Positions 1-8,661 of a stretch of DNA of 64,000 nucleotides are shown here, piece after piece (the first letter of the stretch is position 1; each line of letters begins with the position of its first letter). Position numbers and translations under genes: made by a program. The stretch is from Alkalinema sp. FACHB-956 (GTDB lineage: Bacteria > Cyanobacteriota > Cyanobacteriia > Leptolyngbyales > Leptolyngbyaceae), in assembly GCF_014697025.1 (NCBI RefSeq), contig NZ_JACJRC010000014.1:1-64000 (forward strand), in the 5' to 3' direction. Below the pieces are notes generated by a model that was given only the letters and a program-made list of their open reading frames with translations, was not told where the DNA came from and did not search any database.

Positions 1-2
1 TT

Positions 3-107
3 GAAAAGTGTTGGGCTTGGTTGAAAAGTCGGATTCGTCGCCAGTTAGATCAGTACCCAACTTTGCGCGAGGCCATAGAAGCTGTCCTCCATCAGGCAGC
101 GTCCTAA
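3..107 (+). CDS. IS630-family transposase, C-terminal end (cut by window edge)
   Basis: The first bases encode the last 34 residues of a transposase, reading EKCWAWLKSRIR near the start and LREAIEAVL near the end, then a stop at 105-107. An aromatic-rich W-x-W-L-K-x-x-I-R block followed by an acidic and hydrophobic helix is typical of the C-terminus of IS630/Tc1-mariner type DDE transposases. The catalytic part lies upstream of the window, so whether the gene is intact cannot be judged. The frame has no start codon inside the window. Identification rests on pattern memory of the family only. Confidence 0.65.
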   Translation, partial: EKCWAWLKSRIRRQLDQYPTLREAIEAVLHQAAS

Positions 108-289
108 CTAAACTGGCTACAGCTATATCTTTCCAGTATTTCAGCTTAAATTTCAGAATTGTGGTTTTTACGATCGCTCCCATAATCGCAGTATCAATGT
201 TATTCAAGACTCGGTGCGAACTCATCGATCGAGACTTTTGCAACATTGATCCATTCGTTTTCCCAGCAATCGATCGGTCAAAGTTTCAG

Positions 290-405
290 CAAAAGTGATT
301 GGCTCATTGACCCAGCAACCCGTCCGCGAAAGCAGCGATCGGAGCCATTGAGAGCGATCGTGTATTTTCTTCCTCATCTGTGTGATGCAAAGTTCGATCG
401 ACACA
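290..405 (-). repeat. Relic fragment of a group II intron-like repeat (copy A)
   Basis: This segment shares long blocks with repeats at 23351-23450 and 24930-25040, including the blocks around 'ggctcattgaccca', 'cccgtccgcgaaagcag' and 'tctgtgtgatgcaaa'. Read on the minus strand it encodes SLLSRTGCWVNEP, matching FLLSRTGFWVNEP in the best copy at 24698-25078. Only the middle part of the element is present. The rest of 108-575 holds nothing I recognise. Confidence 0.6.
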
Positions 406-575
406 TCCCACATCCTGAGTAAAATCGAAGCGTCGTGTTGAGACTGAGGGCAACCATATGAATGTCATTGCTCTACAGAGATCGGTTACAGGTTGCAGGG
501 TTGAGATCGAGCAATTGTACCCTAGCTAAAAGTGTTCAGCAAAGCAGGGCTTAGCATAATAGAATGACAATTTGA

Positions 576-657
576 TGCGGATGAAAGGACTTGAACCTTC
601 ACTTCGTGAGAAACCAGAACCTAAATCTGGCGCGTCTACCAATTCCGCCACATCCGC
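576..657 (-). tRNA. tRNA-Leu (anticodon UAG)
   Basis: On the minus strand the sequence folds as a class II tRNA of 82 nt. The 7-bp acceptor stem pairs GCGGATG (from 657) with CATCCGC (to 577), with A as discriminator. The D-arm contains GGTAGACGCG, the anticodon stem CCAGA/TCTGG carries loop TTTAGGT giving anticodon UAG, there is a variable arm, and the T-arm contains GGTTCAAGTCC. UAG reads CUA and related leucine codons. The CCA end is not encoded, which is common in cyanobacteria. Confidence 0.95.
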
Positions 658-739
658 GTGACTTGTACCATCATAGCAAAAAAAATCCCATTGGAGCGAT
701 CGGAGCACAATCTTCCCAACCCCGATCGCTCAAAATTCC

Positions 740-1072
740 TCAGGATAAGCTGTCGGGATGGATCGGCACCAAATTGCCTTCAGTGGTGAGGCCCAACAGA
801 ATTTCCTCGCCCGATCGAATAATTCGGCCTGAAATAGAGCATCTCTCTTCGCGCTCGGCTGTAGCGGTAAAGGTGGCGCGGATGTCAGAACTGGACACAT
901 TCGTAAACAAATCGTTGGAGCGCTGCTGCACATAGTTCCAAAGAATATCCCGGATCAGCGCCTGATAGCCCTGACTGCCCGAAAGGGTTTTAAGTCGTTC
1001 CTTTAGTTCTCGCTCTAGGCGAATGCTCGTGACTTCCATTTCTGTGGTTGGGATGCGGGTTAGTGCTTGCAT
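740..1072 (-). CDS. Conserved small protein with ribbon-helix-helix-like N-terminus
   Basis: A 110-residue protein. Residues 12-50 (EVTSIRLERELKERLKTLSG onward) look like a ribbon-helix-helix fold: a short beta strand with alternating residues, then two helices (KERLKTL and ALIRDILWNYV), as in CopG/Arc-type regulators. Residues 65-110 form a second compact domain with TFTATAEREE and a single cysteine, of unknown role. It could be a small DNA-binding regulator. No toxin partner is adjacent, since its neighbours are tRNA-Leu downstream and a poorly coding spacer upstream. The exact function is not known. Confidence 0.6.
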   Translation of the reverse strand: MQALTRIPTTEMEVTSIRLERELKERLKTLSGSQGYQALIRDILWNYVQQRSNDLFTNVSSSDIRATFTATAEREERCSISGRIIRSGEEILLGLTTEGNLVPIHPDSLS

Positions 1073-1590
1073 GACAGTCTTCCTCCAAAAAAACTAGACA
1101 GGGGTGTATTACGAGTGTAGTATTTTAATTGTAATCTGTCGAAGCCTCATACTACATTTTTGCCATGAATACGCTACGACTGCTGCCCCTGCTAGGATTC
1201 CAAGGTTCGCGAGTGTTTCTCGTCGTCCTAGCAGTGCTGTGGATCGTCGCTTGGCCCGTAATTCTCCCTTTACAGATTGTGTTCCCCGGAATCGGATTGC
1301 ATCAGCTTGTAGATCTACGACATATTGTTTGTAAATCCTCTGTATATCGGATTTTTAACGATCTTCCAGCACGTCTTCACCTTTTACGAGCGAGTTTTCA
1401 GTCTTCCAGTCTCCAACTTAACTACCGAAGCCGCAGGTATGCCGCAACCCTCATAGCCTGCTAACCCTCGAAACCATTGAAAAGCATTGTCGTTTCGTGT
1501 CTCCGCTTCCTAGGGTTTGAAGCGGAGCTTTCTTATCGTCCTCTCTAGTTGTTAATGCCAACCTGACAAAACTTAATAGGTCAGAGGAAA
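1073..1590. other. Spacer with a hairpin, otherwise unassigned
   Basis: About 520 bases between two divergently oriented small genes. An open frame at 1165-1464 begins with a hydrophobic stretch but has no convincing family resemblance and is not called. A terminator-like hairpin lies at 1501-1533. The bases just before 1591 contain 'cagaggaaa', a good ribosome-binding site for the next gene. Confidence 0.4.
1501..1533 (+). terminator. Rho-independent terminator-like hairpin
   Basis: An 8-bp perfect stem, CTCCGCTT (1501-1508) with AAGCGGAG (1520-1527), with an 11-nt loop, followed by the pyrimidine-rich run CTTTCTT. It would end transcripts coming from the left. No confident plus-strand gene precedes it, so it may serve an unrecognised transcript in 1073-1500. 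Confidence 0.5.
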
Positions 1591-1962
1591 ATGCTGAAAA
1601 TTACCTATACGGAAACGGGGGTCTATTTAGAGCGCCTCTATTACACCCTAGAAGAATTGGTCTCCTTGCGTGTGTCTTTGGCGATGCGCCTGGGACAACG
1701 GTTATGTGTCGAACCGGGAACGGCGACCATTCTTTTGCCTCTAAGATATAAAAATGCTCTGAGTGCCCTCGATCGGGAAACGGAGATCGCTTACTGTGTC
1801 TGTGATTCCGAATTTCTGGAAGTGGAACTCCACGGCACTTGGATTGCTCAGGATGTCCAGATTCAAGACGGCGTGTTTATTACAGAAGTCAGCGATCGGG
1901 CGGAATATATTCTGATGAAATTGTGGCGGGATTCGCGGGATTTCCTAGCCTTGCCGCGATGA
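1591..1962 (+). CDS. Small conserved cyanobacterial protein (alr0857-like)
   Basis: A 123-residue soluble protein starting MLKITYTETG, with an aromatic and leucine-rich first half (YLERLYYTLEELV), a central VEPGTATILLP segment and an acidic second half. From memory it resembles a cyanobacteria-restricted family named after Anabaena alr0857, of unknown function. The start is supported by 'agaggaaa' directly upstream. The 3' end overlaps the 3' end of menE on the opposite strand by 74 bases, so both reading frames stay open through 1889-1962. Confidence 0.7.
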   Translation: MLKITYTETGVYLERLYYTLEELVSLRVSLAMRLGQRLCVEPGTATILLPLRYKNALSALDRETEIAYCVCDSEFLEVELHGTWIAQDVQIQDGVFITEVSDRAEYILMKLWRDSRDFLALPR

Positions 1963-3394
1963 GGGAACGTAAAACCGATCGATTAATTTTTCCTTGGGGG
2001 TTGCGAGGCAGTTGGTCTAGGGCAATCCATTTTTTTGGCTGTTTATAGCGACTCAGCTGCTTCGCGATCGCCCCTTGGATGGCTTCTGCCGTGGCTTCCG
2101 GCTGACTGGGAACATACACGGCAACTACGCTTTGGCCCCAAGTGGGATCGTCTATGCCCAAAACGCAAACATCCTGCACCCATGGGGTCGATCGAATCAC
2201 CGCTTCCACTTCGGCAGGGAATACATTTTCGCCCCCGGTAATAATTTTGTCGCTGGCCCGTCCGAGGAGGTGCAAGTAACCTTCGTTATCCAAGTAGCCG
2301 ACATCATCGGGAATGAATTGCTTGAGGTTGCTCGCATCAGAATCGCGCTCGATCGCCCGATCGGGGAAATAACCCACCATGCGCGATCGGGTATGAATCG
2401 CGATCGTGCCCACAGTTCCCGCTGGCACAGGTTCGCCCGTCGGGGCGTGAATCGTGATCTGGGCATGGGGCAAGGGTCGGCCTGCGCCCGTTTTCCCGGC
2501 CAGAAATTCCACTGGTTTCAGAGTCGCCACTTGGGAAGCAGTTTCCGTCATGCCGTAGGTGGGCGCGATCGGCCATTGCCGCGATCGGGCTGCTTGCAGT
2601 AATCCTTCCCAGGCCGGAGCCCCCCCCAGGAGAATCGCCCGCAGCGATCGCAAAAACGCCGGATCGATCTCTGCCTGCATCAACCGTTGCAGTTGCGTCG
2701 GTACAAGGGATAGGAAAAAATCCTCCGGTGCGATCGGGGGAAGCTGGCCAGATTCCAACCATTTCCAATCATGAATACACAGTTGTCCCCCGGTCAGCAG
2801 CGATCGTAAAAACTGCATCAATCCGCTGACGTGATACAGCGGCAAAACGCAAAGGGAATGGATGTGATCGACGCCAAAGTGGGCCTGCATACCCAGCACC
2901 GAGGCCCGCAGGGTTTCCCAAGTGTGGATGGCAAAGCGTAGTTGCCCGGAGGTACCGCCCGTGGGAATCAGGATGGAGCAAGCCCTGTCAGAATTGGGCA
3001 GGGAAACTCTGGGCTGACCTGCGATCAGCGGATCTGAAGGAGCGATTGCCCCAGGCTGGATTGCCAACGGGATTTCTGGCACTTGGCTCCAGACGTGGGT
3101 CGGCTTAACCAAGCGATACAGCTGTTGCCATTCCTGGGTGCGCCAATCGGGATTGCACAGGAAGAGCGCGCTAGGCTGAGAACTGGCGGCAATGAAGCTG
3201 GCCAGAAACCGCAGAGGATCCCGTTCCGCTAAAAAAATCACAGGTTGATCAGTGAGGTTATCTGGTGTTTGATCGCAGACCTGAAGCTGGTCAACTCGTT
3301 CCTGCGCGAATTCCAGAAGTTGTGTCCGATCGACCCCAACCAGCCAGGGGTCGATCGATCGGTACCTCAAAAGATCCAAGGGAGTCATGGTCAC
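1889..3394 (-). CDS. menE: 2-succinylbenzoate-CoA ligase MenE
   Basis: An adenylate-forming ligase of 501 residues that activates o-succinylbenzoate with ATP and CoA in phylloquinone synthesis. Visible motifs are the P-loop TGGTSG (145-150), the core YGMTETAS (280-287), the aspartate in DDVGYLD (363-369), the hinge region GRASDKIITGGENVFP (about 378-393) and the catalytic lysine in NPQGKINR (K469). The acyl-CoA ligase superfamily is certain. The MenE assignment rests on the menC, menA, menF and menD neighbours. The last 20 or so residues form a low-similarity tail that overlaps the convergent gene at 1591-1962. The first or second methionine (MTM) could be the start. Confidence 0.9.
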   Translation of the reverse strand: MTMTPLDLLRYRSIDPWLVGVDRTQLLEFAQERVDQLQVCDQTPDNLTDQPVIFLAERDPLRFLASFIAASSQPSALFLCNPDWRTQEWQQLYRLVKPTHVWSQVPEIPLAIQPGAIAPSDPLIAGQPRVSLPNSDRACSILIPTGGTSGQLRFAIHTWETLRASVLGMQAHFGVDHIHSLCVLPLYHVSGLMQFLRSLLTGGQLCIHDWKWLESGQLPPIAPEDFFLSLVPTQLQRLMQAEIDPAFLRSLRAILLGGAPAWEGLLQAARSRQWPIAPTYGMTETASQVATLKPVEFLAGKTGAGRPLPHAQITIHAPTGEPVPAGTVGTIAIHTRSRMVGYFPDRAIERDSDASNLKQFIPDDVGYLDNEGYLHLLGRASDKIITGGENVFPAEVEAVIRSTPWVQDVCVLGIDDPTWGQSVVAVYVPSQPEATAEAIQGAIAKQLSRYKQPKKWIALDQLPRNPQGKINRSVLRSLIAARLGNPANPATISSEYIPPDR

Positions 3395-3726
3395 AGGTTC
3401 TAATTGCGCGATCGGTATTTTTAAACTCTAACTCGATCGTTCAACGCTCACTTAAACAATTCTAGTATCTTATTTGCGGATATTTTTTAGTGTTCGATCG
3501 AACGATTAATCTAAAAATCCATTTTACACACCAGAATTTTATTACCTATGATTACCATAGCCATTATTCAGATTCAGTAGCGATGTTGATAACAATTTTC
3601 ATTCAGCAATCGATCATATTTACCTGACTTATCAGATCACAAGCAATAAAGAACTGGTTCAAAAACAGTGCACCCAACACTTTAAGCCTGTTAGAATATA
3701 GAACATATAAACTATCATCCTGTTTA
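3395..3726. other. AT-rich spacer between menE and the nuclease-like pseudogene
   Basis: About 330 bases, clearly more AT-rich than the flanking men genes. It must hold the menE promoter on the minus strand, but no canonical elements stand out. No RNA or open frame is supported. Confidence 0.4.
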
Positions 3727-4660
3727 ATGAGTCAACTAAAAAGTCAAAATACCGACTATGACAACCCCTGGAAAACGTTTATTGAATTATATTTCAGGGA
3801 TTTTCTTGGATTCTTCTTTCCCCATATTGAGGCAGACTTGGTCAAAGCGAATTCGGTTTCTTGATAAGGAATTGCAAAAAGTGGTGCGCGATGCAGAAAT
3901 TCCCAAGCGCTATGCCGATAAGCTGGTTGAGGTACATCGCTTGAGCGGCGATAAGGCGATCGTCATTTGTCACATCGAAGTACAAAATGATGGAGAATCT
4001 AATTTTGGTGCAAGAATGTACAGCTACAATTACCGCCTGCGCGATCGTTATAGTTGTCCAGTAGTAAGTTTAGCGATTCTGACGGATGACAGCAGGCAGT
4101 GGCGACCGCATGGCTTTCAGGATGAACTGTGGGGCTGTTCAACTAAATTCCGGTTTCCGATCGTCAAGTTGCTGGATTATGAACAAGATTGGTCAACCCT
4201 GGAGGCGAGTCGCAATCCGTTTGCGGTGGTAACGATGGCACAACTGAAGACTAAGGAGACCCACAATCAGCCGCTGGCGCGAAAAGATTGGCGCTATCGG
4301 CTGACGACGATGCTCTATGAGCAAGGCTATGGTGAGCAGGATATACTGGAATTGCACAACTTCTGGGATTGGTTGATGGACTTGCCTGAAGAGCTAGAAA
4401 GGCAGTTCCAGATTGAGTTGAAAGCTTTTGAAGAGGCGCGGCAGATGAAGTACGTCACAACGATCGAGCGGATGGCTGAAGAGCGGGGTGAGAGATCAAT
4501 TCTCCTCCGCCAACTAAACCGAAAGTTTGGCGCGCTTGACGATCGTACCCTTGATCGCATTAATGTCCTTGCGATCGAACAACTGGAATCCCTCGGTGAA
4601 GCATTGCTGGATTTCGGGTCGATCGAGGATCTGACAACCTGGCTAGATAATCAGGGGTAG
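3727..4660 (+). pseudogene. Rpn/PD-(D/E)XK transposase-like protein, frameshifted (DUF4351-type C-terminus)
   Basis: The gene is broken into two frames. An ATG at 3727 opens a frame giving NPWKTFIELYFRDFLGFF and ends in TGA at 3862-3864. The matching continuation, FLDKELQKVVRDAEIPKRYADKLV, lies in the next frame from about 3850 to 4660. Family members normally read from 'NPWK...LYF' straight into 'FLDKELQ', so a one-base insertion near 3845-3862 is inferred. The downstream part carries a restriction-fold-like strand IVICHIEVQND (E-x-Q) and a C-terminal helical region with LLRQLNRKFGAL, as in DUF4351. The family comprises Rpn-like nucleases linked to recombination. It sits as an extra gene between menE and menC. 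An intact internal ATG at 3758 would give a protein with a wrong N-terminus. A sequencing error cannot be excluded. Confidence 0.75.
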
Positions 4661-4733
4661 GGACGATCTCTGGCCCTATCAATACGGCAAGAAAAGATGT
4701 CCGATCGCAACACTTCCTCGAATTCTCGAATTT

Positions 4734-5639
4734 TCAATTGTCGAACCATTGATCCGTCCCATATCCCAACGCACGGGAAGTGCCACAGTCGATCGCTAGA
4801 TGGATGCCTGCATTACGACCGATCGACGTTTCAAATACCGAGGAAAAAACCGTATCTAGGGAATAGTGCTGGCAAAAGGCTTGCAGCTTAGAAGGAAACC
4901 CCACGATCGCAGGCTTAATCACGTAAATTCCCCGCCAACCGTTGTGATAACAAGTTTGTAATTGTTGTAGGGTCGCGATCGATTCATCCAGGGCAATCGG
5001 CGTTGGATAGGTTTGACTGAGATGTAAAAGCGCATCAAATTGATCGATCGCCAGCGGTTGTTCTAAGTATTCGATCGGGGATTCCGCACAGTGATCTAAC
5101 CATTGGTGAGCCTGATCGATCGTCAAACCCGCGTTGGCATCTAGCCGCAGTTGGACATCAGGGGGAACCTGCCCTAGAAGCTGCTCAAACCACGCCAGTT
5201 CTGTTTCCAGATCCGTCACCCCAATTTTCCATTTGAAGACCCGAAAGCCCTGGTCATAGAGCGATCGCCATGCCCCCAACGCCGCTTCACCCGTGGGCAG
5301 CAATCCAGCCGATGCGATCGCAGTATGCGGAATACTAGACCGCTGCAACAGTGCCGACTCAAACCCAAATTGGCAGGCCGGTAATCGATCGGGAATGGCT
5401 TGAATGGTTGATGTGGAAATTCGGGACGGGAGCGATCGGCAAAATGCCAATGCTTCTTCTAACGTTTCCGACCCAAACCAAGGCAGCGGCGCAATCTCTC
5501 CCAACTGGGCATTCCCATTGGGCGGAATCAGTCGAACAATAATGCCTTCCCGCACCGACCACTCACCATGGCTCGTTTGTAATGGCTGCTTAAACGATCG
5601 ACGGTAGGGCTGAAAATCAAACTGAAACATGGGAGCCAT
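4734..5639 (-). CDS. menC: o-succinylbenzoate synthase MenC
   Basis: An enolase-superfamily enzyme of 301 residues that dehydrates SHCHC to o-succinylbenzoate in phylloquinone synthesis. The full catalytic set is visible: K136 and K138 in FKWKIG, metal ligands D167 (RLDAN), E193 (EYLEQP) and D218 (ALDES), and K242 in VIKPA. Length is normal for the short cyanobacterial and plant-type MenC. It is followed on the same strand by nothing for about 70 bases, then the nuclease pseudogene converges on it. menA lies about 60 bases upstream on the same strand, so menA-menC is probably one transcript. Confidence 0.93.
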   Translation of the reverse strand: MAPMFQFDFQPYRRSFKQPLQTSHGEWSVREGIIVRLIPPNGNAQLGEIAPLPWFGSETLEEALAFCRSLPSRISTSTIQAIPDRLPACQFGFESALLQRSSIPHTAIASAGLLPTGEAALGAWRSLYDQGFRVFKWKIGVTDLETELAWFEQLLGQVPPDVQLRLDANAGLTIDQAHQWLDHCAESPIEYLEQPLAIDQFDALLHLSQTYPTPIALDESIATLQQLQTCYHNGWRGIYVIKPAIVGFPSKLQAFCQHYSLDTVFSSVFETSIGRNAGIHLAIDCGTSRALGYGTDQWFDN

Positions 5640-5700
5640 CGATCAAAGCAACCAAAAATACTGACTAAGCAATGCTGACTATTAAATTATGAAAAATAAA

Positions 5701-6660
5701 CTACAACGAAGGTAGCAAAAATCCTAAGCCAAACAATAACCCACACCAAAAATGCATTTCCACTGCAATCAAACGACAGAAGGTCAAACGCTGGGGTTGA
5801 TTATAATTGTCCAGAATCGTTTTGCAGAGCCGATAGGCCACGGGAATGCTGAGGAAGGATAGCAGCGAACCGATCGGAAATGCCTGGGCAATCACACCAA
5901 TCGCAATCATGGCATAGACACTGCCACAGACCCACTGTAACAACTGCGCCGATCGCTTCGAGCCTAACCGCACCACGGGGGATAATTTCCCGATCGCGGC
6001 ATCATCCTTAACTTGGTTAAAGTGGGAACAAAAGAGGATCACACTCGTAATCACCCCAACCACGATCGACGCGATTAAATTCACCGCCGAAAACGTTTGG
6101 GTTTGACTGTAGTAACTGGCCGACATTGCCAACGGCCCAAAGGCAAAAAAGCAGAGAATCTCCCCCACCCCCTTGTAACTTAAGCGGAAGGGTGGGCCTT
6201 GATAAATGTACCCAATCCCACAGCAAGCCAGGATTAATCCAATCACCGTAAAATCTCGCTGCATCGCCGCGATCGCCGTAATCCCCAACAACCCCAAGGC
6301 CAGAAAAGCGTTAGAAATCCAAAAAATCAACGCCTTGTTGCCAGTGATGTTCACCACTGAATTGAATTTATTGACATCGACCCCCGTATCTGCATCAAAC
6401 ACATCATTGCTGAGATTCTCCCAAGCCAAAATCAGCACCGCAGACAGCAAAAACAGACCAAACACCAACGCATTTAAGTGGCGGGTTTCGGCATAGGCGA
6501 TCGCGGAACCGACCCAAATGGGCATAATCGCCACACTATACATCGGCGGCTTAATTGCAGCCCACCACAATTTGCGGCGACTGAGCGCGGGTGGCATGGC
6601 TTGGGCGCGAGCAGTGGTACGGTCAGAAGTGGTACGGTCAGAAGATTGGGGAGTCATCAA
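5701..6660 (-). CDS. menA: 1,4-dihydroxy-2-naphthoate phytyltransferase MenA
   Basis: A membrane prenyltransferase of the UbiA superfamily, 319 residues, that attaches the phytyl chain to DHNA. The prenyl-diphosphate binding motif NDxxDADTG is visible at 85-93, and about eight or nine hydrophobic segments follow. A second aspartate-rich loop, HFNQVKDDAAIGK, is also present. The N-terminus contains an odd duplication: SDRTTSDRTT is encoded by two copies of a 15-bp unit near 6616-6645. The first of two adjacent methionines is taken as the start. It is divergent from menF and probably cotranscribed with menC. Confidence 0.93.
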   Translation of the reverse strand: MMTPQSSDRTTSDRTTARAQAMPPALSRRKLWWAAIKPPMYSVAIMPIWVGSAIAYAETRHLNALVFGLFLLSAVLILAWENLSNDVFDADTGVDVNKFNSVVNITGNKALIFWISNAFLALGLLGITAIAAMQRDFTVIGLILACCGIGYIYQGPPFRLSYKGVGEILCFFAFGPLAMSASYYSQTQTFSAVNLIASIVVGVITSVILFCSHFNQVKDDAAIGKLSPVVRLGSKRSAQLLQWVCGSVYAMIAIGVIAQAFPIGSLLSFLSIPVAYRLCKTILDNYNQPQRLTFCRLIAVEMHFWCGLLFGLGFLLPSL

Positions 6661-7166
6661 TCTACAAAACAGGGTGTGATTGGATCGACGGCATGGGAGT
6701 ATCGACTGCCTACCAGTTTCTCACCCTGGATTGCGGCGCATTGCAGTGGGTTATAGAAACGTTACAGATCCGCTTGCTAGGGGCAGTAAGGGTTTGCCAG
6801 CAGCCCTAAAGCGCGATCGCCAGTCCCCCGTCGTCGTCTTCAAAAATAGGTGGATCATGCCAAGATCAGGCCCCGATCGCTCCTATGACTGCGGCAAATG
6901 TATCACTGTGTATCATCGGATGTATTTTACGTTGGCGATTTAATAAAGAATTATGTCGAATTGGGGGAGCTATCATCGGCGATCGGGCAGGAGCTGCCCT
7001 TGGAAAACGGGGTTCAGATCGACGCTAACCAGCAAGAATACTCAATAGTCCCGCGATCGCCCTAACCTGGGATCCAAGAAATCCCCTGACAGACCGCCAT
7101 CTCCTATCCTTCCAAAGTCGATTAAGATCAACTTAAGAAAATTTGCCGCTTGAAGCCTGTTTACTC
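6661..7166. promoter_or_regulatory. Divergent promoter region between menA and menF
   Basis: About 500 bases separate the divergent starts of menA and menF. The stretch contains several GATCG-rich HIP1-like motifs and no supported gene. It must hold promoters for both men transcripts. No convincing -35/-10 pair or known operator could be fixed by eye. Confidence 0.4.
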
Positions 7167-8582
7167 ATGCCCGTTAGTCCTTATTCTCTAGACTGCTTCA
7201 AAACGCATCGTGATTTATATAACTTTCTTTTTGCGTGTAAGCAGGCATTTGTCAATACATCTCAAATTCAACTGATTAGTATTTCCTTTTCAATTCCTGA
7301 AGTTGATCCCCTGGCGGTCTTACAAACCTGCGTAAGCCCCCAGGAAAGACACTTTTATTTTGAGAAAAGCGGGCAGCAGCAGGCATTGCTGGCGGTCGGC
7401 TCGGTCATGCAGTTGGAGTTGGAAGGCAGCGATCGCTTCGTCCAATCCCGTGACTTCATTCAGCGACTGTCCCAGCAAATTACCCTGGTGGGCGATGTTG
7501 ATGGGCCATTTGCAGGGGCGCACTTTTTTTGTGGCTTTTCCTTCTTTGCCCAATCCACCGCTGCCGGTACCGCTGGATCGGTGTTGTTGCCCCAGTGGCA
7601 AGTTTCTCGGCTCGGCTCCCAAAGCACGATCGTGGTCAATGTGTTAATCGACCATAGATTTGACCCCCAAAGCCAATCCACCCGGATCTGGCAACAAATT
7701 CAAGCCATCCAAACCGCCACCCTAGACTGCGATCGCTGGGAGAATAATACGATTCAGTCAATCCATGGCGTCAGTTCGCCAGAAATTTTCCAAACTGCTG
7801 TCCAGCAAGCCCTTCAGGAAATTCGCGATCGCAAAATTGCCAAAATTGTCCTAGCCCGTGCCTTTGATGTGGTTGCTGCAACTCCGTTTAACTTGGTTGC
7901 CTCCCTCCACAACCTGCGGCGGCTGTACCAGGACTGCTATATCTTTTCTAGCCACCAGGCCCAGGGGGTATCGGCAGGGCAAACCTTTATCGGGGCCAGT
8001 CCAGAACGCCTAGTGACCATGCAGCAACACCGGCTGGAAACCGATGCCTTAGCCGGTTCAGCCCCGCGTGGTCTCACCGAAGCTGAGGATATTTGTCTAG
8101 CCAACCAGCTACTCTCCAGCGAAAAAGAAACCCACGAGCATCAACTGGTGATCGATTTCATCACCCAGCACATGGGCAACCTGGGCTTGCAGCCTAAAAT
8201 CCTGACACCGCGCCTGCTGCAATTGCCCAATATTCAACACTTACACACCCCGATTACCGCTGAGGTACCTGACGCAGTGCACCTGTTGGATATCTTGGCG
8301 GAGTTGCACCCGACCCCTGCCGTGGCTGGCGTGCCCCGCGAGTTGGCCTGTCGCTACATTCAGCAGTTAGAACCCTTTGAGCGATCGTCCTATGCAGCCC
8401 CGATCGGGTGGGTGGATGCCCAGGGCAACGGGGAATTCGCGGTGGGAATTCGATCGGCCATTTTGCAGGGGCGGCGGGCGCGATTGTTTGCGGGGGCGGG
8501 AATTGTGGAAGGGTCAAATCCCGATCGGGAACTGGTGGAAGTTCAGCTAAAATTGCAGGCTTTGCTGCGGGCACTGACCTAG
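7167..8582 (+). CDS. menF: Isochorismate synthase MenF
   Basis: A chorismate-utilising enzyme of 471 residues that makes isochorismate, the first committed step of phylloquinone synthesis. The C-terminal chorismate-binding domain is complete: KIVLARAFDV, FIGASPERLV, ALAGSAPRG, EKETHEHQLV, HPTPAVAGVP, GWVDAQGNGEF and AGAGIVEGSNP. The N-terminal 150 residues are the variable region of the family. ATG at 7167 (MPVSPYS) is preferred over an upstream TTG at 7143. menD follows after 79 bases on the same strand, and the spacer has a direct repeat of 'gcctagggttgggg', so the two probably form an operon. Confidence 0.92.
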   Translation: MPVSPYSLDCFKTHRDLYNFLFACKQAFVNTSQIQLISISFSIPEVDPLAVLQTCVSPQERHFYFEKSGQQQALLAVGSVMQLELEGSDRFVQSRDFIQRLSQQITLVGDVDGPFAGAHFFCGFSFFAQSTAAGTAGSVLLPQWQVSRLGSQSTIVVNVLIDHRFDPQSQSTRIWQQIQAIQTATLDCDRWENNTIQSIHGVSSPEIFQTAVQQALQEIRDRKIAKIVLARAFDVVAATPFNLVASLHNLRRLYQDCYIFSSHQAQGVSAGQTFIGASPERLVTMQQHRLETDALAGSAPRGLTEAEDICLANQLLSSEKETHEHQLVIDFITQHMGNLGLQPKILTPRLLQLPNIQHLHTPITAEVPDAVHLLDILAELHPTPAVAGVPRELACRYIQQLEPFERSSYAAPIGWVDAQGNGEFAVGIRSAILQGRRARLFAGAGIVEGSNPDRELVEVQLKLQALLRALT

Positions 8583-8661
8583 GCGATGGGTTAAGGTGCT
8601 TGCCTAGGGTTGGGGACTCGCCTAGGGTTGGGGGAACGGTGTAGGGTGGAGGTTGTCGCTT

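Noticed and set aside
1165-1464. 99-residue open frame with a hydrophobic start
   Set aside because: No ribosome-binding site, no family similarity, and the second half is arbitrary sequence.
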